From positions 2,542,001-2,606,000 of the forward strand of contig VWZX01001949.1 of assembly GCA_013399015.1 (NCBI GenBank): a stretch of 64,000 bases of DNA, written 5' to 3'. Each line of letters begins with the position of its first letter. Positions within the stretch are counted from its first letter, which is position 1. The position numbers were made by a program, and so were the translations under genes. Below, piece after piece: positions 39,490-51,565 of the stretch. The notes beneath the pieces were generated by a model. It did no database searches. It saw only the letters and a program-made list of their open reading frames with translations, and was not told the DNA's origin. This stretch comes from Galbula dea. Its lineage: Eukaryota > Chordata > Aves > Piciformes > Galbulidae.

Positions 39490-40822
39490 CAAATACAATG
39501 TCCTCCCACAAAAAGGGCAAAAAAGGAAGATCCAGGAAATTGCAGAGCAGTTAGCCTTGTTTCAATCCCTGAGAAAACTATTGAACAAGTCCTTAAAAAA
39601 GCCATTTCCAGGCACACAAATGACAAGAAGCTGACTGTGAAAAGCCGACATGGATACAGTGAAGGGACAATCATGCTTGACCAAACAACTTGCTCAGTGG
39701 ACAAAGAGAAAGTTGTGAATATACAAGGTGTTTGACATAGCCTCCCTCAAAATTCTTTTTGACAAGTAATTAAGATGTGGACTGGACAGGTGAAACACAA
39801 AATGGTTGAAAAATTCACTAAACTGTTGAGCACAGAGGGTGGTGATTAAAGGCTCAAAGCCATGCTGGCCGCTGACACAAATTAATTTATTCTGGATTCA
39901 ATGCAATTCAGCTTTATAAATTATCTGGAAGGTAGGATTGAAGGTACTGTCACCAAATTTGAGGATGGGCCTAAGGTGGGAGAGGAGGTAGATGTTCTTG
40001 AAGGAAAAGCCATCATACAAAGAGGTCTCAACAAGCTCTTCAGATTTGGCCAACAAGATCGAGGTTTAACATGAAGTTCAGCAGAGACAAATGTCAGCTT
40101 CTGAACCTGTGATGGAATAATCCCAAGCAGTAGCACCAGCTGGACACTGGCTGGCTGGACAGCTGCTCTGCTGAAAGGCACAGGGTGTCTTGGCAGACAG
40201 TAAATTGAACATGAACCAGACATGTATCCTGGCACCAGTGAAGGTCAACAGCATCCTGGCCTGAATCAGTAAAACTAGTGCTGCTAGATGAAGGGAGGTG
40301 TTTCTCCTGCTCTACTCAGCACCTGTTTAGATCACATCTGGAACACATCAACCAGGTTTTTTTCTCCCCAGTTCAAGAGAGATGCTGAAAGCCTGGAGGT
40401 GGTCCAGAGGGGACCAGTAAGATGAGGGGGCTGGAAAACATTGCAACTAAATGAACTATGCTTGCTCAGCCTTGAACAGGGAAAGCTTAGAATGAGGAAA
40501 TCAAATCACAGTCTTCCAATACCTAAAAGATAGTTACAGCGAAGATGCATCTCTTCACAAGGAGGCACTATAACAGGAGAAGAAACAATGGGTGGCTTCA
40601 AGGGAAGTTCCACTTGAATATTAAAAAAAATTATCTCCTGTGAGACCAACTAAACAGTAGGATTAGTTGCTTGAAGAGGGTGGAATCTTCCCCACTAGAA
40701 ACAGACTTGGCTCGACTAGGGCTTGAATAACCCAATTTAAGGCCCTATTTTCAAAACAAAGTTGGACAACATGGTTTTGGAAGGTCCCTTTCAACCTAGA
40801 CTTGTCTGTGTTTCTGTGATTC
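39490..40822 (+). mobile_element. Old CR1 LINE, about 1.3 kb
   Basis: A plus-strand copy, heavily mutated but in order. It starts in the reverse transcriptase region (aagatccaggaaattgcag, matching the P-G-N-Y-R-P segment; then 'catggatacagtgaagggacaatcatgcttgacc', matching the HGF-KGKSCLTNL segment). The FADDTK box near 39,958-39,975 now reads F-E-D-G-P-K, and LEYCVQFWAP and LFSLE-type segments follow near 40,330-40,480. The tail is 'tttctgtgatt'. Many small indels and stops leave no long frame. It is clearly older than the other ORF2-bearing CR1 copies here. Confidence 0.9.
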
Positions 40823-41920
40823 CTTTCCATTTCTTCTTAATATATACTTCGCTATGTATTTATGTCAGGGCAAAAATTGTCCTGAACTTTTCAATTTGGA
40901 GCAGAAAGCAATAAGTAATTGTTTGCTGTGAGTGTCCAAGGTACAAAGAGTTAAAGATCTCTCACTAGTTCAGACAGTAGCTCCTGCTCCCACATACCCA
41001 GACTTTTAATGGCCTGGATTGCACCCTAACCTGGACATCTGGCAGACATCCTCCCTGCCAGGTTTCTGCCCAGTCTAACCCTGCCCAGAGGGGCAGTGAG
41101 TCTTATGCTTCTTGCTGGCCATGCTTCCCCTGACTGCTGACTTGTTTCACGCTACACATTGTGTGCCAGCCCAAAGCACAAGCCCTGCCCATCCACCTCC
41201 CGAGCATGAGCCGGCATGCATGGCTTAGCCTCTGAGAGGGTGCAGCAACCTCTCAGGAAAGCAAGGAAAAAAGGCAACTGTTACTGGTAAAGACAAAACC
41301 AGCTGCAGTCAAAGGTCTCAGCCCACCAGAAGCTCCTGTCTTGGCTTGAGCTATGAGCCCAAGTGATGAACAGAGCCTCAGAGATAACCGAACTCCAGGG
41401 CAAATAACCAAAGGGTTAACCATGGTAGCAACGACAAGGCAAATGATTAAGTTGTGTAATTTTTGGCTGTTCACTTTTAAACTCGCCACCCCATCCACTG
41501 TTTTCCTCCTAGGATACATCCTAGGAGGGTGGGTTTATCAGTCCCACCTAACACTTCCCTGCCCTGCACGCAGGAGCAGGAGGAAAGGAGAGCTGGCTTT
41601 GGTGGGAGGCAGCCAGCAAGCAAGGTAGCAAGCAGGATGGCAGTGAGCTGGAGCAGTACTGGTGGTGTGTGCTTGGGGAGGCATCAGGGCCACCAAGCAT
41701 CATGGCACACTTTTGGGGTGGCTTTCATTGACATGAAGTCATCTCTATCATGGAAGCCGCACCTGAAAGATCTCTACAAAACTGCTTCAGACAGAAATAC
41801 TTCTCCAAAATTGCTTCATATATGCAGTGATTCCTACCCTAAGGAGTTGGGAGACATGTCTAATCCCAAACTCCTCCCTTTCCTAGCCTCAGCGCGCAGT
41901 TTGCTGTCAGAGCAATACTG
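40823..41920. other. Unique non-coding block
   Basis: Sequence between a plus-strand and a minus-strand CR1. Overlapping frames on both strands (41,253-41,921) resemble no family. No promoter or RNA gene is seen. Confidence 0.55.
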
Positions 41921-42130
41921 AATCACAGAATCATAGAATGGTAGGGGCTGGAAGAGACCTCTGGAGATCATCTAGTCCAAACCCCCTGCCAAAGCAATTC
42001 ACCTAGATCAGGTTGCAGAGGATTGTATCCAGGTGGGTTTTGACAGTGTCCAGAGAAGGAGACTCTACAACCTCTCTGGGCAGCCTGTTCCAGTGCTCTG
42101 TCAACCTTGAAAAAACCAGCCTAAATTTGG
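41921..42130 (-). mobile_element. CR1 LINE, 3' end fragment (young-looking)
   Basis: The plus strand opens with 'aatcacagaatcatagaatgg', then 'ggggctggaagagacctctgg', 'agatcatctagtccaaaccccctgcc' and 'gggcagcctgttccagtgctctg'. These are close to intact CR1 3' UTR blocks. It is about 210 bp, on the minus strand, with similarity fading after about 42,110. The low divergence suggests a relatively recent insertion, of the same tail type as the copy at 50.8-51.6 kb. Confidence 0.95.
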
Positions 42131-44837
42131 TAAAAATAACACTGTAATTTCCTCCTTACTCTGACCTACACCCCCAGTGGGATTCACTGGGCACCATTTT
42201 CACTGGTTTCTCAGATCCTTCCAATATTTCAAGTTTTCCTATATTTCATAAAATCAGAAGTCTTCAGCACATACACAAGCAAAGAGGAATGTGGGGTAGC
42301 TGGGACACCCAGTGCTCACCCAGCACTGACCTAGGGCTCTGCTCCTCGTCCTGCAAGTAGAGATGTGACCAAGAGCAGCAGGGAAGATCTTGGGCTGCCT
42401 GAGGAGGGAGCAGCCCCAGCTCCTATCTCTTCCCTAAACAAAAGCAGCTGTAACTGCTGAACCACCTGGGTTTGCAGTAAACACATTTTGAAATAAATTC
42501 CTATGGATCTGGGGGCCCTCCTAAACAGTGAACAGATAGTGATTTGGGAATGGCTTAATGCCCTTGGGTGTGGGCATCTGCAATTCAGCTCTGTGGTTGA
42601 CCCAGGCATTTTAGGGTTTTTACTTTAAATTGTCCAGAGCCCTTTCAATGCTCATTTACCATCTGCTAACTGGTTACTCTCGGACCAGGGCACTTTGATT
42701 TCTATTAGAAATCTCACCCTGGTATACACAACTTTGCACAAAAGATGACATCATCCCAGAAAAAACAAGTGTGGCTGATAGATGTGACAGTGAGGATGAC
42801 AAACATAGCAGTCCTGGTTATAAAGAAAATGTAGTGGGCAATGCAGCTGTGTTTGTGGCCTCCCAGCTGGTTCAAGGCTCAGCCATAATGCCCAAAGTAT
42901 GACAGAGACACAAAACAACAACGACAAAGAGGGAATAAGAAGTGGTGGGGATTCTTCCTCTTATCCAAGCAAATCTTCCTGCATCTTGTCTTAGGAAGTT
43001 ATTTCAAATATCTTGACTATGATAAAAGGGAGATATCCTAATTGAGGGTTAAAAATGGGAAATCCTACAGACCAAAGAGGGAACATCAATCACAAGGAGG
43101 TATGCAAGACGTGGCATGTCCACACTGAGAGAAACATCAACAGCTCTACAAGAGCTGCAGACTAGCTCAGAAAGTCCTACATTTTAAAGCTTTTCGTGAA
43201 CCTGAGATGCTTTCTTCTTAACTTAGCAGACCCTGAGGCCCTTTATCAGTACTGGAAGTTTAGATGACTTGGCATTCTCCCTGAACATTTTCTTTAAAAT
43301 TATTAATTTTAAATTAAATTATTAAACTGACAAGCACAATGCAAGTTACAAACTGCCTTGACTTCCAGGAGTAAGAGGATGGTTCAAAGAATGCAATCCT
43401 GGAGTCTCCAAGGAAAAAAGAGTGTATCTTATGGCAGAGCCTTCCCTCCCCCATTTTTTCAGTCAATTTTCTACCTCCTGCATTTTCACCACAAGGCATA
43501 TTGGGATGTCTCTGTGCAGCAAGACTCATTCCAACTGGCAGCTCTGGATCAAAGAGCACTGGAAACATTAATCAGGGTGCCTAATTATTTCCAATCACAA
43601 GAAACTTCTCTCTGTGACCCAGCATATAAACACCAAGTCATTTCATTCACTGGTTGATGGACCAGAAACCAAACAATCCTTATCATACCTAATTCATCTT
43701 ACTCCTCTGGGTTATAGATGGATGAGCCTGCAATCCTCCAGCAGCAGTGGGAAAACTTTAGGTGCTTTACTTAATCAAACTGATTAGTAACCTGTCTGTA
43801 GCACCTTCTATCTGCTGGTGCCAGAATAGTTTATAAGCATTAAGTGCATCTGGTTTTGCAATAGCAAAGTAAGATGCGGTTACTTTTTTCAAAAGCACCT
43901 CCAGTAATGAGGGAAAGCTGTTAAGGGGGTGGGGACATTCAAGGTAGCAAGTTTTGCTGATGCATGAAAACTGCTCTGAAAATTAAATGAGAATGGTGAA
44001 GCCAGGGAGCGAGCCCAGGAATTTTGATTGCCAGCTATCTGTGCCACCCGTATCGCCATATGCTTTGTACCAAAAGGTAAGGAATAATCAAACCAGACAT
44101 CTGTGCCCAGAGCCTTATCTATTTGGGCACCATCCTCAGGTCAGCCACAGTCTGTGCACAAACAAGTGATGAGATCTCTCCCGTCAGAGGGTCCATGGGG
44201 GAACGTGGTGCCTCCTGCTCTGGTTCAGGTTAACGTGTGATAGCCACCTGTTTGCTCCCATGGTAACATTGATTTCTTGCTTAATGCCAAAAGCAGAACA
44301 ACAGCCCTGTCACTGTCACAAGGAAAGCTGACAAAAAGCTAAGGTTGCTTTAGCTTTCCTCAGTTTTCACTTGAGTGCCCCTGACTTTGGGAAAAATAAA
44401 AGGAAAAAATATGCCAAAGGTCACCCTGTTCCAGGGCAGCTTGTTCCCTCTTTGAAGGAGAGACAAGTGAGGGGTGGCACAGAAACCTGTTGCTGCACCT
44501 GAAAGGCTCTCACAGATAAGAGCCAGTGATGGAGTCCTGCAGAAGCAGTTTGCAAATTTGCATGACCTGCCTTGAACCTTGCCCAAACTGTCCTGTTCTT
44601 TCCTCTGGTGTATGGTACCAGAGATAATCCATCTCCCTTTCTGCTCTCTCCTGGACTCTGACTAATATTTATTTTCTAAGAGAACAGGCACCTTCAGGGA
44701 GAGGTGCAGGGAGGTGAAGAAGGGCTGGTAGAGATGCACGAGTGCATGAAGACTTTCCTCCTACATCAATGCAACCCCATCCACTGTGGTGGAAAGTTAA
44801 ATGAAGGATTTCCTGGTGTAAGGGCTGCCAACCCAAA

Positions 44838-44940
44838 GCTTGGGAGAGCTAGATTTCAACACCTGCTCAGCCACAGGCTTACTGCCTGGCCTTGCACAAG
44901 TAACTCAAAAGCCACATGTATAATGGTGCTGACATATCTG
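44838..44940 (+). mobile_element. MIR/CORE-SINE-like relic
   Basis: The order of blocks follows the MIR consensus: 'agatttcaacacctgctcagccac' (like the ...gggttcaaatcctggctctgccac segment), then 'actgcctggccttgcacaagtaact' (like gctgtgtgaccttgggcaagttactt), then 'atgtataatggtgctgacat' (like ctgtaaaatggggataat). It is heavily diverged, as expected for an insertion from the amniote ancestor. Recognised from memory of the family; a profile search would settle it. Confidence 0.5.
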
Positions 44941-47900
44941 GCTCCTGGAAGGAAGTCCACGACACCAAGCTGCCTGGCTGCAGAGGATTAGGCATCTATG
45001 AATAGGTTTGGCATGAGGCAACACATCCAATGATGACTGCCAACTAGGGCAAGGGGAAGTGCCAAAAGACAGGAGCGAATCTCCCCCAGGCCTCTGCCAT
45101 TTGAATCGCATGGCTCCGCGGGAGCCTGCTGTCAGTGTGGGTGGCAAAGGGCTGGTTCACCCACCACTGATCCAGCACCTGCAGTGGCTTAGCACATTAC
45201 CATTCCTTGTTTGCATCTCCTTGCCCCAGGTTTCCACAACCATTCACAGACCCCAAACTGTGCTTTATCCCTTTGATTCTCAGTCCCAATCTGCTGCAGA
45301 GGCTAATAAACCTGACTGGACAGGCAGGACAGCTGGAAGGAGTAATACTTTCACCGACTTCAGGCAGCAATGCCAGGGCTGGTCCCTGGGTACCTCTCCT
45401 CTCTCTGCAGATGGCCACGGAAAGGGATTCAGTACCTCTGCTTCTCACCTCATAGTCAGGCAGTGGGAAGAGGGAGCTGAGACTGCAGTTGTGCATAAAC
45501 TCTAGGCAGCTCTAAAAAAGCAAAGTAGAGCCCTGTGTCCCTCCAGGTATGAGCAGAGAGTGCTGTTTTCTCTGCTGACCTGTTTGAGACAGCATTACAT
45601 TTTGGTAGCATCTCAGTAACCTAAGGCTACAGAGTCCCAGGCGGGCAGGAGAGAGACAGTCTGACAGCGTCACTGCCACACTCATCCCAGGCTGTGGAAC
45701 TTCCAGCAGCATCAGTCCAGACACCACGGAGCTGTACTAGCATCCTACATGCCTCTTGGGTTTGCTGCCCAAGACCTTTTCTGTAGCTGTTCAGCTTTCC
45801 TGTTTCCTACCACCAAAATGGGAATAAGAACAGAAGACAGTGTCAACCATTCAAAATTCCCTCCTTTTTTATAGATACCAAGCTTTCTTAGGCACTGGCT
45901 GAGGATGCTTGAGGAAGGTGCTAAAACACTAAGATCAAACTTCCCTGCATTTGACAAGGTCAAAACAAAATTGAGGACTCAGGGAAGAAAAAGTGCTGCT
46001 GCTTCTGCTGTAAGACCAAAACTGGCAATGTCAAAATCATCAGAACATGAACTATTTTGATAATGATGAAGAAAGGCCACTAAGCCCTCCTGAACCAAAC
46101 ACAAACCAAAGATGAACCACACAGCCTACGTGTGCTAGGAACAGGCTTTGAGAGAAAGAAGGGTCAGCTTCTTGGCTGGCACAAATCAACCCAAATGCAT
46201 CAAGGTCAATGGAAGCACTGATTTCCTCAGGTAAATAAAACATGGTTATCCTGCTGCTTCTTTAGGAAGACAGTAACTATGGGACAGACCTTCCCAACTG
46301 AAGCTGTTGGTGTGCCTTCCCTACAAGCAGAAAGGCAGAGCTGCTGTGGAGATGAGTGGTTTAGAAAAATCTTGGATGAATCACAGCCAAAGGTTCACCT
46401 TCCCACAGGCCAAGAGAGCTGTTGGTGAGCTTGTTCAGCCCTGGGAGTATTCCAACCGTGCTCCCATGCTGTTAACTGAAGCTGATGTACCCTTCCTCTG
46501 AGCAAGGCTTTTTGAGTTCAGCCTTAGCACTAATGGCAGGCTCCAGAGCTCAGGGACCAGTGCAAGCACCCATCTGTCCATCTGTACTTATCTGCTTTGA
46601 TGTGCACTACATAAAAACAAAGTGCTTGATGCAGCCGTGGTAACTGTAAGATGCACACTGCTGTCATCTGAAAGGGAGCCAAGAAAAACGGGAAGAAGAG
46701 CCCTGGTGGCTCATTTTTCCTCATCCCCTTCCACTTGCTGGAAATTTGCTACCAGTAACAAAAAAACAGTAAGACACACTACAACATCCAAGTCTGGGCA
46801 TACCGTCAGAGCAGGACTGCTGGTAGTCTCTTCCTGCTCTGACCTGCTGCATTTCTCAAGTTGACACGATCACACCTCCCGTTCTGTATTCATTGGCTAA
46901 TGTGATTTGAAAGTGGATCAAACCTGAACAGTTGCCATTTTGCTGAAATTTAAATAAAAAGGAAAAAAAATCAGGAATAACCAAACCCCAGTGTTTGGCC
47001 TTCCCCCACTTTCATTCTCCCTTTGCCACCAAGTTGTTTATCAAAAACCATTTACTGATCTGGAAATCTTCCTATATGAGTAAATGTTTTGATTAAAAAA
47101 ATCAAATCAAAACAAACCAAACTCAAAATCAACACTGCAGCAAGAAATCAGGGGAAATCTCAACTTTTTCAGTCCCATTAGATAATCTGATTCATTCAAA
47201 CCTGAGCATTAAATTCAGGGTCTAAAATTTTATCCTACAAACCCCTTCACTCTCAAGTTTTCCATAACGATTCACACTTCCAGCCAGCTCAAAAATACAC
47301 CATGAGCGTTAGGTTTATAATCGCATTGTCACCCATCAGTTAAAAACCAGACACAAAACCTTCAGCCATCTACCAATGAATGAATGACAAAAAGTGAAAG
47401 AGGCTTGTACTTCAGTTACTCAGTTAACCAAAAGAAAAAACATCAGAAAATCAAGCTGTGCAGTGCACACAGAGGAGATGGTTTGCTCTCACTTTTCTGG
47501 AGTGTTGCCTGAAGGCCCCGGAGCATCACTCTGTCGGGAGCAGACCAGCCAGGCCTTGGCATGCCAGCCAGTGCCAGCACCTGGCATCCTTCTGGGGTCC
47601 AGCAAGGGCTAATGGCATCCCAGCTGCAGCTCGTGGGATACGTGTGAACAAGAAAGTAAAAGCTCGGCACTCATCTGGCAGTTCAGGAGCCCTTCCAAGA
47701 AGCATGTGGGAATCACCTTCCCAGCAACACCTTCCTGGAAGCGGATATGGATTACAGTTTGCTGCAGGTAGTGCACTGTTACCATCTTCCCAAAGCCCTG
47801 AGATTTTGGATGTCATTTTTACCCACTTATTGCTTTGTCCACTTAGATGCCCCAACCTGAAGCCATGGGAAAGTGGTGACATCTCCTTTAGGGAGCTTAG

Positions 47901-48540
47901 GGGTGGGAGCCTGGGTTCATCACGAGTCTCTGCTTCAGGCAGTCCTGCAAGCAAACAGGGACATTTGGCTAAAAAGTCATGCTGCTACTTGCCAGTGGCA
48001 ACAGCCCTCCCTCAACCACTGAAAATCCAGGTGCAGCCTGGGATGGCAGCAGTGCCTCAATACCAGGCCAGTTCCAGTGTTGGAGCTCAGCCCCAAAGAG
48101 ACACACTGACAGTTGCTTCCTGAACATGGCATAGCCAGAAAGAGAAGGATGCAGCAAGCAAGGAAGCAGGGAGGGATCTGGGAAACCATTTGATCAGGTT
48201 GAAAACAAATCTGTCCAAACAACTCCCTCCTTCCTAAGCAGCTCAAAACTAGAAATGCTGCAGAAGGCAAATTTGCATTTAACAATGAGCAAAACACCCC
48301 AACTTGTTCCTAGTAAAGTCTTACCACTCAAGGCCTTCCCCTGTGTTTCCTCATCTCTTTTGAGACTGCTGTCCTTTATTCCTCCAAAGGCAGACAGAGA
48401 ACCTGGTGCTGCACTGCTGGGGCCCAGCAAGTGGGTCAGGCTTGATATGGGACCTCCAGAGATCGCTCAGCTTGTGAGAACTGATTAAAGTTTATGTATT
48501 ATTTTGCATCTTGGATGACATCAGACAGCTCAGAGGTGCT

Positions 48541-48610
48541 TTGTTCTAGCGGTAGAAAAATGTCCAGCTTTGTGGGACACTGCACTACCCCAGGGATCGA
48601 AGGAGGAAGG
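48541..48610 (+). mobile_element. Possible tRNA-derived SINE head
   Basis: An A-box-like 'tagcggtagaa' (48,547-48,557) and a B-box-like 'gggatcgaagg' (about 48,593-48,603) lie about 45 bases apart, the spacing of a tRNA-type pol III promoter. TTCT/AGAA and TGTCC/GGACA could form D and anticodon stems. The T stem and acceptor stem do not pair, so it is not a working tRNA. It may be a tRNA-derived SINE head (MIR-like) or chance. Confidence 0.25.
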
Positions 48611-50009
48611 CGCTAGGGAGCATTAGACCTCTGAGCATAAAGGCAGAAAGACTCAATCCATTCTGCCTTTGGTAGAGTACATATCAGTCCCTTTCACCTA
48701 AGATCTCTACATAAGAAGCTCAGTATTTTAGACTAAAGCTGCAACCCTACAGAGATGTCATGATTTCCTCTAAAATGTGGAAAAAGGCATAAAACTTCCA
48801 AGGGTTCCATCTGAACATCAAACCTGCTGATTCAAGCCTTCTTCGACTAGATGTGGCAATCAAGTCACCTCTTTGCCCACCTTTAACCCTATTATTAGCT
48901 AAATAAACTGAATTCCTTAAGCCTGGAGTTCTGGTTTGGCTATTCCAAGCCGTCTGTGGCTCTCTTTTGGATTCTTCCTTGCATTCCTGTTATTCCTTCT
49001 TCATGTGCAGAGACCAGCTGGTGTGTCCCTTTTTAAAGTGACCAAGTCACCTCCCTGCTTCCTGCTCTCCAGAGTTGCGAAGATCCTTTCTATCCCATTG
49101 CTCTATTGAGAGCTTACTCTCACACAATTACATACAACAACACCTTAAACTCCCTCCCTGACACTGTGCTCCCCAGGTATCACTCAGGCTTTAGACAGAA
49201 CTTGGAATTCTTTGTTTCCAACTACACCACAATACATTCAACCACCATAAATGAGGTTTTTTTGCAATGGTGCTGTTTAATCAGACACTGGCCTACAAGG
49301 GCTGCTCACATCCTCATTACTAAACAGTGCAAGAGAATATTCCCAGACACTGGTACTCAAATAATCTCTGCTGTTACACTGCTCCTTCACACTCTCTTGG
49401 CTCACGACAACTAGTGCCTTCCTGAACGAAGACCAGGAGCCAACATGGACCATTCCCAAAAACCACCTGGTTGTGGTCCACTGACACAGAAAGCTGGAGA
49501 GTTTATGCCCTATGGATACAGGCTGTCCTCTGCCACTTGGCAAAGTGACGGAAAGCAGTCTTGGCTGCATCAAACCATCTCATCACACATACCAGGGCCT
49601 CACTACAAAACAGAGTATCTGGCCACTAAAAAGTGCTGCCCTATCAGCTTTTCTCCAGTCTTCACCTTGTTGCAGGATCCTATGGTGCACAATTCCCATG
49701 GGGAACAGAGAAAAGACAGTTTTGGCTATACTGCAGTGATAGGCCAGTCTTCAGATGTTTGCTAAATCAGGGCTGGCTTTAGGAATTGTCCATTCCTGTG
49801 GTCATCGGAAGCCCATAATAAAAGTAGAGCTGTTTTTGCTGCCCATACTGAAATTTAAGTAACAAACCCAATTTCATCCTCCTTCCAGGACAATTCGAAA
49901 GCAACAACAGTATGATGAAAGGATAAGAGAACAGATGGGTTTTATTGTCTGCATGCTACCAGGGCAAACTTTTCAGAGAAACTAAAAGAACCCCAAACCT
50001 CAGCCCATG

Positions 50010-50330
50010 TGATTCATAAATTCTAGAAACCAAGAGAAACCAGCTAAATGCTTTTGTCTGACCTTCTGTCTAATAAAGACCACAGAACTTCATCCAGTGA
50101 TTTCTGCCTGAAGCTCAGTAATTTGTGGTTCAGAGCATCTTGACCAGCCTACTGCCCAGCTTTGACGTGAGGACATCAAATGAGGTGCTAACCACTTCCC
50201 ATGCTACCAAAAAATGGCTCTTTGACAGGCTGTCAGCATTTCTCCACCATTGCATAACTTGCCATAGTCTTCCCAAGGACATGAAAATTTTTATGTGTTT
50301 TTGCCCTCTCTAAGAAAACTCTCAAACGAT
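50010..50330 (-). mobile_element. Ancient CR1 3' end relic (amniote type)
   Basis: The plus strand reads 'gattcataaattctag', 'tctgaccttctgtctaataaagaccacagaacttcatccagtgatttctgcc', 'cagtaatttgtggttcagagcatctt' and 'gaggacatcaaatgaggtgctaaccacttcc'. These blocks follow the reverse complement of the CR1 3' end abundant in turtles and crocodilians, in the right order over about 300 bp. It is much more diverged than the young CR1 only 500 bp downstream, so the two insertions are of very different age. Confidence 0.7.
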
Positions 50331-50822
50331 CAAAAAGAGGGAAAATGGACATTCTAAAGTACAAAATGTCAAGCAAGGGCACACCAAGAGAAGAGTAACA
50401 GAGCATCTCAACCTAACCTTCTGATGTGGTCAAATGGATGAAATCTACATTAAAATGCAATTCAAGGTCCACTTGTTTTCGAACTCTAGATGACACAGTG
50501 GAAAAGTTAACTTGGTTCAAAATAAAAATTTTCCAAACATACACCTATCTGTGACTTGTAAGCAAAACACATTTATTTGGTTGCAAAAGTATTTTTTTTA
50601 GCCACTTGTAAAGCCTGCTACATAGCAATAAATATTTCCACAATAAAGACCTTGAGTGGCCAGAGGAAAATCCATTTCAAAACCATGCCCTGAGAGACAG
50701 GACCTATAAAAAGACAGCTCACTGCTGACTATCTCTCCTAACTTTTTTCTTCCAAATTTCCATGGTTGGAAGCACTGTCAGAATAAAGAAAAAAAAAAAT
50801 TTAAAGGAAACAAACACCAAAG
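50331..50822. other. Unique spacer between two CR1 copies
   Basis: AT-rich sequence without a recognised feature. It ends in an A-rich tract at about 50,788-50,800, just before the 5' breakpoint of the next CR1. Confidence 0.55.
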
Positions 50823-51565
50823 ACCAACCCCATGTATTAGTATAGGTTGGGGACTGACCTGTTGAAGAGCAGTGAAGGGGAAAGGGACCTGGGGGTCCTG
50901 GTGGATGGAAGGATGACCATGAGCCAGCAGTGTGCTCTTGTGGCCAGGAGGGCCAAAGGGATTCTGGGGTGTATTAGAAGGGGTGTGGTTAGTAGGTCAA
51001 GAGAGGTTCTTCTTCCTCTTTACTCTTCCCTGGTGAAGCTGCATCTGGAATATTGTGTCCAGTTCTGGGCCCCTCAGTTTGAGGAGTATAGGGAACTGCT
51101 GGAAAGAGTCCAGCGCAGAGCCACAGAGATGATGAAGGGGCTGGAACATCTTCCTTATGAGGAAAGGCTGAGGGAGCTGGGTCTCTTTAGCTTGGAGAAG
51201 AGGAGACTAAGGGGTGACTTCATCTATGCTTGTAAATATGTGACAGGTGGGTGTCAAGAAGATGGGGTCAGGCTCTTCTCAGTGGAGCCCAGTGACAGGA
51301 CAAGGGGAGATGGCTGTAAGCTGAAGCATAGGAGGTTCCACGTGAATACAAGAAAAAAAAAATTCACAGTAAGGATGCCAGAGCACTGGCACAGACTGCC
51401 CAGAGAGGTTGTGGAGTCTCCTTCTCTGGAGATATTAAAAATCCGCCCAGACACGCTTCTGTGTGCCCTGGTCTAGGGAATCCTGCTCTGGCAGGGAGTT
51501 TGGACTAGATGATATTTCAAGGTCCCTTCCAGCTCCTAACATTCTGTGATTCTGTTATTCTGTGA
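50823..51565 (+). mobile_element. CR1 LINE, young-looking, complete 3' end
   Basis: A plus-strand copy of about 740 bp with an almost intact C-terminal ORF2 and 3' UTR. It is 5'-truncated at about 50,823 (accaaccccatg, the NPMYQYRLG part of ORF2) and ends in the CR1 tail (attctgtgattctgttattctgtga). The 3' UTR keeps 'gactagatgatatttcaaggtcccttccagctcc'. It is the least decayed CR1 in the window. No target-site duplication is obvious. Confidence 0.97.
50841..51473 (+). pseudogene. CR1 ORF2 C-terminal remnant, open frame
   Basis: About 210 codons remain open to a natural stop. They carry, in order, ERDLGVLVDGRMTMSQQCA, VSRSREVLLPLYSSLVK, LEYCVQFWAP, LLERVQRRATEMMKGLEHL, ELGLFSLEKRRLRGDFI and EHWHRLPREVVESPSLEI. 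All are hallmarks of the end of the CR1 reverse transcriptase protein. One base change upstream turns a Gln codon (CAG) into TAG at 50,838-50,840. The A run at 51,350-51,361 stretches the KKKF segment but keeps the frame. The polymerase and endonuclease regions are absent, so it cannot move by itself. Confidence 0.92.

Larger units (their letters stand above)
42131..50009. other. Unique non-coding block, somewhat GC-richer from 44 kb
   Basis: No exon can be supported. The stretch 44.5-48.2 kb has more GC and hence longer chance frames on both strands (for example 47,458-48,123 plus, with an antisense frame over much of it). These start at non-ATG codons, overlap head-on and resemble no protein. 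Two SINE-like relics are listed separately. A donor-like CAAAAG/GTAAGG at about 44,071-44,082 has no convincing acceptor partner. Confidence 0.55.

Noticed and set aside
43987..44082. Possible exon ending CAAAAG/GTAAGG
   Set aside because: The donor-like site is good but I see no convincing acceptor or known protein segment. Such donors are common by chance.
47458..48123. 221-codon plus-strand frame
   Set aside because: It begins with GTG; the first ATG (47,704) leaves about 139 codons. A long antisense frame overlaps it, no domain is visible, and the GC-rich base composition explains the length.
48541..48610. Functional tRNA gene
   Set aside because: Box spacing is tRNA-like, but the T stem and acceptor stem do not pair and the B box has several mismatches.
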